The notes beneath the pieces are model-generated. The model saw only the letters and a program-made list of their open reading frames with translations. It was not told the DNA's origin and did no database searches. A stretch of DNA of 64,000 nucleotides. Origin: Desmodus rotundus. Lineage: Eukaryota; Chordata; Mammalia; Chiroptera; Phyllostomidae. Position numbers and translations under genes: made by a program. The stretch lies in NCBI RefSeq assembly GCF_022682495.2, contig NC_071398.1:31251426-31315425 (forward strand). The letters run 5' to 3'. Every line of letters starts with the position of its first letter. Position 1 is the first letter of the stretch. Shown here in pieces: positions 39,761 through 51,100 of the stretch.

Positions 39761-42690
39761 AGTGTCCTGAAGCATAGCCCTCTGGAGAGGTGTCTGAAGA
39801 CTGCCTGTGACACCTACTGGCATAGGGTGCTGGTTCTGTGAGGGGAGGTGATGGAGCCACAGGACAGCAGGCCACACATCACCCATGGGTGCTAGGGAGG
39901 GTCCTGGGGGAGAGCAGGCCATTCCTCCTTCCATGCTCAGTGAAGGAATGGCAGCAGAATCTGGGCCCCGACTGTCCCCAAACTCAGCCTCTCTTTTTGG
40001 CCAACTCAGAACAGTTACATTTCAAAAAGTAAATATGCAGATTTCACAGCAGAGTTGCTGTGATTCCTCAGCCGCCTTCAGGCATCTCATCTGAGTTATC
40101 CATAAAGGTGTCACTTTGTGTTCTGGGGGAAGGAAATGGGAGCTGGTGTTTTGAGCTGGATAAGCAAAACTGGAGTGATTAAGGACCAGTTACAGTTGGT
40201 CCTTACAGGAAGGACCAAGGAGAGAAACAAAAGGCACCCTGAGGGACAGAGGTGTGGGCTAAGGGGAGGTGAGGAGTGCTCCAGTGCTCCGCATCAACCT
40301 GAGGGAGAGCTGGCTGTAAAACGGGGGCCGGGGGCAGCATTGATCCATGTGCTGGAAAGGCAGCCTCCAACTTACCTACTCGATACCCAAAGATGGCACA
40401 TGTTCACCCAACGGGAGGGACCTCATCTGAATTCCTGCCCCTTGCCCCTCTTGCCCTTCTCACCATTCATATACTTCAGCTCCATCCAGAGCTCTGCTGG
40501 CACCTATGGATGCCCCAGACTGGTGCCAGACCCGCTCTCAGGCAGCTCATGGGCTGGGCCTGGGCTGCAGGGAGCAGAGAGTTACTTCAGCCAGAGCTTT
40601 GTGATCAAGAAATGGACAGATTCTATGAGGAGTTAAGGCTGAGGGTTTGTTTGAAGTTAGCGATTATATTTTATATTCAGTATCGTAGGTGTCTGATTTT
40701 ACTTTTATGTTTACTTGGTGCTTTCCTGAATGCTAAAATAGGGGTCAGCATGATTTCTTTTTTATAGATGAAGAACCCAAGTCTTCGTAATGGAATTGGC
40801 TCAACCCCGATACACTCACAGCACTGGAATCAGAGCACCTCCCTTCTGGATCTGGCTGGGACACCCTGTCTGCCAAAGGTCTGCGGACTCCTCAGCTCAG
40901 GCAGAAGAGGGAGGGTGCTGCCCATGCCCCACATCAGGTCTAGCCTCTCTCTGAGCTCCTCCAAGTCTTGGCAGCCAAGGTGCTCTCCCTGGAATGTTCC
41001 GAAGTCCACAAGGTGATGAAGGCCTGGAAACTTTTGTTCCAATGAACTTTGCCAGGGAGCTATACTTAGCTACCAAGTGGGGCCAAGAGTGGGTTCTCTG
41101 AATATAGATAGTAACAAGTGGGCTATTTTCAAACTTCCAGAGAACCCCCAAATATTCAGGGCCAAAATGATATTTATAGAGCCCTTTGGGATCTGGAAGG
41201 GAAGGCATAACCTTAGTGTGTCTGTAGTTTCAAGAGAGAGGTTTCTTTCAACAGAGTGGGGTGAGGGACCCAGTCACTGAGAGACTGGGTGTCCCTCTCA
41301 CAGCTGTTTCCAGGGCTGAGCTCATGGAGGCCAGGCACTTGTGTCTGTGAGTGGGAAAAGGGGAAGTCTGTCATGCCCAGTAATTTTCTTTCCTGTGCAC
41401 GCTGGTGCTGTCCTGGGAGCACTTTCTGTGCTGGGAATCTGCTGTCCCCAAACTTGGAGAGCCTATTATATGGTTTTTCTCTTGTCCAGAATCCTCTTGA
41501 TTTCTTAGGCTCCTGCTTTTGCCCAAACTTAAGCTGCTGTCAGAACACCAGCTCCCAACTCCTTAGGTCCTAGACTCCCACCCTGGAGACAGGTCCCAAC
41601 AACACTCCTGGAGCGGTGTGACCAAAAGGCCCTCTTTAGGGAGAAGAGTGAGGATGCAATGGGTAAAGATTTGTGTAGGAGGGCAGCCAAATAGCAGTCC
41701 CCCAAGAAAAGAGCTGGCCATGCCAACATCACCTGGGGATGAATGTGAACAGGCCTTAGACCCCTTTCTGATTCTCATTCTGGAGGTACGGAGAGAGGGC
41801 CCCAGAAACCCAAATGTTAAACGGGCATCCCGGATTAATTCTAATGATCAGGCTAAATAACGAAGAAAGGCAGGTCAGGGTGGGAGGCTATGAGCCCCAA
41901 GTGTGCAGCAGGCAGCATGGCCCATGGGGGATGAGTGGCCTTGCAGCCTGGCTGTTGCCGACTGGCTTTGAGTGGGACATCCCCCCCATTCATTCTGTGT
42001 CAGTTTCTGGGCAGGTGCCTGGGCCTTTCCTCACCCTTCTGCCAACTGATGCTCCACTACCCTGCCCTACACCACCCCAGATATAAATATAAGAGCATTT
42101 TCCATGGGCCAGTACAGAAGGGCAAACTTTTGACTTTATTTTAAGCCTGTGAAATTCTCTTCCTTCATACCCAACAGGTGCATTGCCTCATTTAGATATT
42201 GGGGCCCAGAAATAGAACACAATTTACAATATAGCTTCCTTCAGTCATCTGGATGCTATTAAAAAAAAGAGAGAGAGAGAGCCTCCTGCTAGCTGGCCAT
42301 GCGCAGCACAAACACTGGCTGGAGCTTTCACCTTGGTCAGGCTTGGGGAGAAGCACCCACCCGCAGGCAGCTTGACCCCCTCATTAGAGGAGCCAGGTGC
42401 CTTGAGAGACAGTTTGGGGGCAGGATCATCCTTTCAGGGCATGGGCCTATCCTCAGCCCCACAGGACCCTCTGACACAGTGGAGAGGAGGGGCACAGGCA
42501 CAGACACTAGAGAGGGGCCAGGTACTGAGCGGGAGGACTCAGACCATCTGAGGAGGTGTTTCTAGTAACTATGTTGGTAAGAATCCACTGACCCCTCGGT
42601 GCTTTGTGGGCCGGGGGAGAATAGGATGTGGCTCTCCTTGCCTTAAGCCCAAGCACAGGACCCACCCAGCATCTCTTGGCAAATTGTGTG
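39760..42690. other. Intergenic DNA, no recognised genes
   Basis: Moderately GC-rich and largely unique-looking. A short (GA)n run occurs at about 42262-42280. No splice-bounded coding exon with recognisable similarity is seen. Confidence 0.5.
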
Positions 42691-43155
42691 TTCTCATCAG
42701 CTGTTGGGGGGATGAATGTTGTCCCTTCAACTTATATGTTGATGTCTTAACCCCCAAGTACCTCAGAGTGTGGCCTTATTTGGAAACAGGGAAATTGCAG
42801 ATGTAGTGAAGATGAAATCATTGTAGGGTGCGTCCTAACCCAATATGTCTGGTTTCCTTATAAAAAGGGGAAATTTGGACACAGGCAGACAAGCGCACAG
42901 GGAGGACACCATGTGTAGATGGAGGCACAGATGGGGTGAATCCTCTACAAGCCAAGGAACATCAAAGGCTGCCAGCAGACCAGCAGGACTGGGAGAGAGG
43001 CCTGGATAGGCTCTCCTCACAGTGCCAGGAGGAACCAGCCCTGCTGGCTCCTTGGTCTTGGACTTCTAGCCTCCAGGACTGTGAAAGAATAAATTTCTTC
43101 TGTTTAAGCTGCCCAGTGTAGGAGACTTTGTTACAGCAGCAAACTGATACATTAG
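42690..43155 (+). repeat. MaLR-type LTR, near full length
   Basis: 'gatgtcttaacccccaagta', 'gtggccttatttggaaacag', 'tggacacaggcagacaagc', 'cttggtcttggacttctagc' and 'gaataaatttcttctgttt' are in LTR order, with an AATAAA signal inside. Confidence 0.7.
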
Positions 43156-43159
43156 CTAA

Positions 43160-44530
43160 ATTCCCAGTCTCAGAAGCATCTGCATTCCAGTGACTGAGAT
43201 GGTCTGGTGTAGGTCAGGCAAGGGCCTCTCCTGGGTGGTCGGCTTCATCAAGGTCACCTTGGTCCAAAGAAGCCCAAGACCAAGGTCAAGTTTCCTCTGG
43301 GATGCCACAAGGCCCCTCCAATGGCCAGCATTAAACCAGCCACTCAGGTCCCTTTATCCTCTGAGGAGCATCAGGTAGAATCTACAGTGGGGGCCACCAG
43401 GACTGGAACTGCAGCAGAGGTGGCTGCAGAGTAAGATGCTGGGCACCCAGTGTGGTCCTGGTAAATGCTCTCAAGTGTTCTCACATGCAGAGGAGGCTCT
43501 GTGTCTGGTGGCTTAGGGCTGAGAGGGAGACCTCTGTAGCTTGCTGTGTGGCTCCATTCCAAGGCCAGAACCAAGGAGCCTAACTCCCCTTGGCTGGGAC
43601 CAAAAGTTGAGCTGCTGACAGCACAAGCCACCCTTCCTGCAGAGAGGAGCAGGTGTCCCCTCCCAAAGTCAAGGACTCAGTCAGTCTCCATTAGACTCAG
43701 GCCTCCTTCTTCGGTCCTAGATGACACCCTCCCTGAAGGATCCTGCTGGAGACGGTTAAGATACGCTGGCAAGAGGCAGGACCAGTCCAACAGGTGACCA
43801 CCCAGGAACCTGGGGGTGAAAGGAGGCCACCTGTGAGAAGGACATGATGCCACTATGCTGGTGCAGTGGGCACAGGACACTGGGGCAGTGGGGGAGGGGT
43901 GCTTATGTGTTGGCATCTGAGTTGGTTTGGTGAGGCATGTGTCTTGGGTGGGGTCAAAGGTCTGGGCCACTGACTCAGTTCATAGATGCCTGTGGCCTCA
44001 AGAGACACATGCTGAAAAAAGGCAACAGTACTGTGGGCAGACATGGAGATGTGGCCCTTTGGTGAGAGACAGTGCACTGAAGACACATCCTTTTGGTGAG
44101 AGTGGACAGATGTGTGGATACAACACTGGTTCTCTCTTCAAACTTAGATCTTGGGGAGAATGGACATCCAGCCATGCAGTGCTCACAGCCCACCCTGGCG
44201 CTTTCTCCTGGCTATAGTTCCCTCACACTTCTCTTGCAAGCCCTTGCTCATCCCCAGTCCAGTTCATGCCCTTTAGTTATTCTTCCACGCTGTTTGATAC
44301 TGTTCCATCACCTATCTCTCTTCCAGAAGAAGGCACCCCTGCTCACCTGGACCCTGCCTCTTGCAGCCTCGTTCCCCAACCCATAGCAGCATCTTAGCTT
44401 GATGCCCTGACCCCTAGTCTCCTCCTCCTCTGTGGCCAGCAATCCTGCCGCTTCTGGAGAATTTCTGAGAGCTGGGCCTCCTTTATAGATGCAGGGGACT
44501 GGGAAAACAGACCATCAGAGGACAACACAG
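43160..44530. other. Intergenic DNA downstream of SNAI3
   Basis: No exon or clear transposon recognised before the SNAI3 poly(A) site. Confidence 0.5.
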
Positions 44531-44548
44531 GCCTGAGTGCATAGACTC

Positions 44549-44554
44549 TTTATT
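44549..44554 (-). terminator. SNAI3: SNAI3 poly(A) signal
   Basis: TTTATT (AATAAA on the transcript) about 640 nt after the SNAI3 stop codon at 45197-45199. Confidence 0.7.
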
Positions 44555-45196
44555 GCCCCACAATTGTGGATGAGGACCAAGCTGCTGGTCTCGGTGCTGC
44601 TCCATCTCAGAGATCGGGAGGGCGTGGGTGCACATGTGTGATATGAGGCAGTGTGGCCCAGATTCCAAACCAAAGGCAGGGGGAGGTGAGCCTTGAGGTA
44701 GCTCTGCCCTTGCAGGCTAGACTGTGCAATGCACTCGGCACAAGTCAGGCTGTTCACGTGGAGTTGCAAGGAGCTCCAAAGGCAGCCCTATCTGTGATCT
44801 TAATGGCAAGGTTGTCCATGCTGGCGACAGTCCCCCAACAGTCTTTAACTCCAAAAACCCAGAAGCTGAAACCAGAGCAAGTGGAAGATGAGACGGTGGT
44901 TCTTGTCTTGCCGAAAGTCGCCCCTGGAAGGAAAGTCCCCTCTAAGTGGGCAGAGTGAGGTGGGAGATGTGCACGAGCCTTCGCTCACCCTGATGGCCCA
45001 CTGGGCTGCTCTGGTTTGGAATAGACGCAGGCTGTGGTGAGCAGGGGAGCGTGCCTGAGGGGGGGCGGGTTGCTGAGCTCCCGCCCTCCTGGCTCCTCTG
45101 AGTGCACCAGGCAGCACGAGGCTGCCAAGAGGGGCGCCGGCTGTGGTCTCTTGGGTTGAGGTCTTGTCCCTCCTACCTGCACCAAACCCATACCTC

Positions 45197-48100
45197 TCAG
45201 GGACCGGGGCAGCAGCCAGATTCCTCATGCCTTGCCAAGAGTGACATGCGGGAGAAGGTCTTGGCGCAGCTCTTACACTGGTATCTCTTGGTGTCAGAGT
45301 GTGTCTGCAGGTGAGCTCGGAGATTTGAGCGGTCGGCGAAGGCCCTGCTGCAGTGTGAGCAGGCATAGGGCTTCTCACCTGGGGAAGGAAGAGGGAAGGG
45401 CCAGGTGTGTGACTATCTGGAGTGTGCTGGGAAGGTGGCCTCAGGGTTCAAGTGTCCCTGTTTATAACCCATCCCTCCCCCTCCAAATGCTCACTCAATT
45501 CCAATTTATCTATCTTCATTGCCCCCTCCCTATGACATAAGTGATAGGGGCCTTGGAGCCCCAGCCCAAGGAGGAGACTTTAAGGCCAAGAGGCCATACA
45601 AGCACCCAAGCGGACAGGGTGGAATGACATACCTAACCCTTCCTGAGAGCAAAGGTCCAGCACAGCTCTTTGCTACATCTTCTGTTTCTGCCAGAGCTAT
45701 CCTGGGGCCCTTTGCCACCCAGATCTGGACATGAAAAGCATGGGCACCTTCTGGCAGCTGTGCCTGCCCACTGAAAGCCAGTGATGGGGACCAGCCAGGC
45801 TCCCACAGAAGGCAGGCTGGAAGGAGTGAGCCCTCCACCTGCACAAAAGGGCATTTAGGAATGGCTAAAATCCTTGTATCCTTCAGGCCACCTCCAATCA
45901 GGCCGCCAGGGATTTGGACAAAGTCCTTCTGTTGGGACCTTGGCCCCAGGATGATTCTGATGAGTATAAAAGGGTCATTGAGAATAGCCCGTTCTCTATC
46001 TGTGCAGAGTGGCTTCCAGTCCTACAGCCCTACTGAGTCCTGAGAGACACCAGCCTGCAGTCCCCACTGCACGTCACCTAGGCACATTCCTAGCCAGGCC
46101 ACCCTCCTGTGGGGACTGCCACATCCTGGCTCCCAGAACAGGAGCACTGAGCCTCTGACGATGTGTGACATCCTTAGTGAAGGGTCAAGGAAATGGCTCC
46201 TTTCCAGTAAAACCCTTCTTTCCTACCTCTACCCACATGTGACTCAGAAGATCCTACTCACAGAGCCATGACTTAGATTTAGGGAGGCCCCAGTTACAGA
46301 AAGTGTGTGTTGCAACTGTGGGTCTGTGATCAGGACCAAATGCTTGTTCTGGGACCTCTGTCTCTCTCTTCTTGTCTCCCACTCTGCATGGTGTGCTTGA
46401 CAAAGTCCCAGGCTCCAGGCCAAGCCCCAGACCAAGGTCCACTTCAGCTACTGGCTGGCCCTGTACGTAGCAGGGGCCTTCCACTCCTTCTGGGCCGTAT
46501 ATTATAACACAGCATGAGAAAGCCAAGGTTTTTAGGCCTCCTTCAGCCTCCTGTCCACATTCCTCTCCTTTCTCTGTTTCTATCTTTGTCTCCTCTCCAC
46601 AGCTGCTCTTCCCTCCTTTGTTTCCTGTGGGCTCCTGGCCACTCTCTTACCCAGGGACAGGTTTGCTCCAGGTCCCCAACTTCTGAGTGAAGTCCCAGCT
46701 GTCATTTCTGCCCTTCAGATAGGCTATGACCCCTATTGTTCTTATCCCCAGCCCAGGCCTTTCTTGCTCCCTACTCCTCCTTCCAGAATTCTGGAAGTCT
46801 GTGAAATGTGAAAAGTCAGATCCTGCAGAAGTCCTGTGCATCGTACACTTTCCTGGGTGTTATGGGTTGAATTGTGTCCTCCAAAAAAGAGATGTCCATG
46901 TCCTAAACACTGGTACCTGAAGATGTGACCTTATTTGGAAATAGGGGCTTTGCAGATGTCATCAGGTTAAGATGAGGTCATGCTGCAGTTTGTGGGCCCT
47001 GATTCAATATGACCAGTGTCCTTATAACTAGAGGGAAATTTGGACACAGATACACGGAGGAGAGCCATGTGAAGTCGGAAGCAGAGTTTGGAGCAATGTG
47101 GCCACAAGCCAAGGATACCTGCAGCCTCCAGGAGCTGGAAGAGGCAGGAAGGATTCAACCCTGGGACACCTGGACTCAGGGTTTCTGGCCTCCAGACAGT
47201 GAGGGAGGACATTTCTGATGTTTGAGCCCCTAGATTATGGGACTATGTGCTGCAGCCCCAAGAAATGGATACACTGGAGAGCAAAAGCTGTGTGAACGTC
47301 CATCCTCTTGTTCATAAAATCTCCCCTTCCCTCTTTCTAACTTCTAGGTCCCATTCTTGCCTCTACCCAGATCCCTCTTGTGGACCCGACGCTGTCCTCC
47401 TACCTGTGTGGGTCCGAATGTGGCCCTGAAGCAGCCAGGGCCTAGAGAACGCCTTGCCGCAGATGGTGCAAATGCAGGGCAGCGTGTGCGTGCGGATGTG
47501 CATTTTGAGGGCGCCCAGGCTGGAGTACTCCTTGTTGCAGTACTTGCAGGTAAAGCAGCGCTGAGCCTGCAGGTGGCAGTGCAGCTGCTGGTGCCTGGCC
47601 AACCCAGCCACTGTGTGGTAGGGCTTGTGGCAGTGGGTACACTGGAAGCCACCTGGAGAGGAGGGGGCCTGCTCAGCCCCCAGCAGTCTGTCTGGAGCCT
47701 GGTCCCCATCTGTGCTGAGTATTGGGGGCCACCGTGTGGGCAGAACCAGCAGTGGGGGCAGGTTGAGGTGGTTCAGGCTGTCTTTGAGAGGTACGCTGGG
47801 AGCCCAGCCAGCGCGAGGGTCCATCAAGCTGACTTCCAAGGGGTCTGGCTCAGAGGCCCTCCGAGCTTCTGGGAGGGTCAGGGAGATGCAGGTGATGCCA
47901 GAGGTGTGGTCCCAGGGCTGGGCAGGGTCACCATGCACGGGAGGGGCCACCCTGTCTGGGAGGAGGAGGGGCAACACCAGCCCCCCACAGGCAGAACAGG
48001 AGCCATTGATTTCTAGAAGGGCAGAAGGAGAGAGAATGGAAAGGTGAAGACTCAGTCCCAATGTGGTGTGCTCTCAAACTTCATTTCAGGTCCAATTCCA

Positions 48101-51100
48101 AGCCCATCTTTAGGCCATCAGCAGCTTGGCATGAAGAGAAAAACCTGAAAGATGGAGGTGTCAGCTGGGGAAGTGAGATGGCCTGGAAACCATGGGGTCT
48201 AGAGGAGGAATCTCAGTTCCTCTTTAAGAACAAAAACAGAGAAATGCCTTACAGAATCCTGAAACAGCTTTCATGGGGCCAAGGAAGGCTTCTTCCCTGC
48301 CAGGCAGGGCGGACCCTCTCTCTGAGCTCCTGTTCCTCCTCAGGACCAGCTCCCAGGGCACCCCCAGGCTCCCACGCAGCATTAATTCAGAGCACTTGAT
48401 GGCAGGCTACCACATGGAAAATAACTAATTAGCCTCCAGTCACCTCCCAATTACCCCTCAATATCCTGACATTGGTGCACGTAGGTAGCCTCCTGCCAGC
48501 TCTCCTGGTCCAGAGGGGTTGTCCTCTGACCTCAGCCTATTACAACCATATTTGTGAGCCAGCACACCCCATGCTTGACCTGGAATGGCAGGCCCCCAAA
48601 GTGAACAAGTTAGTAGGTGACAGTTCTGCATCTTCCCAAAGCCCAAATCTCCAAATAGCCCACAACCCATTTCTTATTCCTTATGTATTAAAATAAATCT
48701 CTGGCCCCAGATTGGAAGAGGAAGGGGAGAGGGAGGGAAGCAGAGAGAGCTAATGGGCTGCAAGGCTGTTCCTGGACAGCCCATCAATGGGCCTTGCAGA
48801 GCTGCCCATATTTGCATATTCAAATAGTGAAGTGGGTACACTGTGCGGCTAGACTCTACACATGGTTTTTAAACTTTTAAAACTATGATCCAGAGAATCA
48901 AGATGGCGGCATAGGTAGACACACTGCGCCTCCTCGCACAACCAGAACTGACAGAAAATCTAACGGCAAGGAAGTCCGACACCAAGGAGATAAAAAATAA
49001 ACATTCTTCCACACCGGTAGGAGGGGCGGAGATGGCAGCCGGGGTGGAGAGGACTCACGTTGCTGTGGCGGGACCGAGACTGGCGGAGTGTGAGATGAAC
49101 GGGGCAGGCAGTCTGACCACTAGCAGACCCTGCAGCCCTATATTCACGCACAGAGAAACCGAGAGGGCCGGACTCAGAGTGGCAGAGAACGGGACAGGCA
49201 GTGTGGCAGGTAGCACCCCACGGCCCCACATTCATGCATAGATAAACCGGGAGGAACGGCGGGGAGCGAAGCAGACCATGTTACCCAGGGCTCCAGAGAG
49301 TGGAAATAAAGCCTCAAACCTCTGATTGAAAATGCCCGTGGGGGTTGAGACAGCAGCAGGAGAAACCCCCAGCCTCACAGGAGAGGTCGTTGGAGAGACC
49401 CACAGGGGCCTAGAGTGTGCACAAGCCCACCCACTCAGAAACCAGCACCAGAGGGGCCCAGTTTGATTGTGGGTAGCGGAGGGAGTGACTGAAATTCGGC
49501 ATAGAGTGGAGCAGGCGCCATTGCTCCCTCTCGGCCCCTCCCCCACGTACAGCGTCACAGTGCAGCGACCAGCGTTACCCCGCCCCAGGAACACCTAAGG
49601 CTCCGCCCCTTTAAGTAACAGACGTCCCAAGACAAAAAAAAAAAAAAATGGCCCAATTGACAGAACACTTCAAAGCTCCAGAAAAAATACAACTAAGCGA
49701 GGAAGAGATAGCCAACCTATCGGATGCACAATTCAAAACACTGGTTATTAAGACGCTCACAGAATTGGTTGAATTTGTTCGAAAACTAGATGAAAAAATG
49801 AAGCCTATGCTAAGAGAAACAAAGGAAAATGTACAGGGAACCAATAGTGATGCGAAGGAAACTGGGACTCAAATCAACGGTGTGGACCAGAAGGAAGAAA
49901 GAAACATCCAACCAGAAAAGAATGAAGAAACAAGAATTCAAAAAAATGAGGAGAGGCTTAGGAACCTCCAGGACATCTTGAAACATTCCAACATCCGGAT
50001 CACAGACGTGCCAGAAGGAGAAGAGGAAGAACAAAAAATTGAAAACTTATTTGAACAAATAATGAAAGAGAACTTCCCTAATCTGGCAAAGGAAACAGAC
50101 TTCCAGGAAGTCCAGGAAGTTCAGAGAGTCCCAAGGAAGCTGGACCCAAGGAGGAACACACCAAGGCACATCATAATTACATTAGCCAAGATTAAAGGGA
50201 AGCAGAGAATCTTAGAAGCAGCAAGAGAAAAGGACACAGTTACCTACAAAGGGGTTCCCATAAGACTGTCAGCTGATTTCTCCAAAGAGACCTTACAGGC
50301 AAGAAGGGACTGGCAAGAAGTATTCCAAGTCATGAAAGGCAAGGGCCTACATCCAAGATTGCTCTGTCCAGCAAAGCTATCATTTAGAATGAAAGGGCAG
50401 ATAAAGTGCTTCTCAGATAAGGTCAAGTTCAAGGAGTTCATCATCACCAAGCCCTTATTATATGAAATGTTAAAGGGACTTATCTAAGAAAAAGAAGATA
50501 AAAAATATGAACAGTAAAAATGACAGCAAACTCACAGTTATTTACAACCACACCTAAAACAAAAACAAAAGCAAACTAAGCAAACAACTAGAACAGGAAC
50601 GGAACCACAGAAATGGAGCTCACATGGAGGGTTATCAACAGGGGAGTGGGAGGGGGAGAGGGGGGGAAAGGTACAGAGAATAAGTAGCATAAATGATAGG
50701 TGGAAAATAGGGGGAGGGTAAGAATAGTGTAGGAAATGTAGAAGCCAAAGAACTTATAACTATGACCCATGGACATGAACTATAGGGGGGAATGTGGGAG
50801 GGAGGGGGTGGGCAGGATGGAGTGGACTGAAGAGGGGGAAATGGGGCAACTGTAATAGCATAATCAATAGATATATTAAAAATAAAAATTAAAAAAATAA
50901 AGGAAACTCCCAACTTAAAAAAAAAACAACAAACCCCCCCAAAAAAAACTATGACCCATGTAAAGTCAGTTTTCCATCATATATATCTGAACAAAAGTTT
51001 TCTTAGACAACCAAAACCGCCTTCGATAGAGGAAGAATTGGATAATGAAGATGTGGTACATATATACTATGGAATACTACTCAGCCACAAGAAAGGATAA

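Noticed and set aside
47357..48016. 219-codon frame on the plus strand
   Set aside because: It is the antisense shadow of SNAI3 exon 2, which carries clear zinc fingers on the minus strand.
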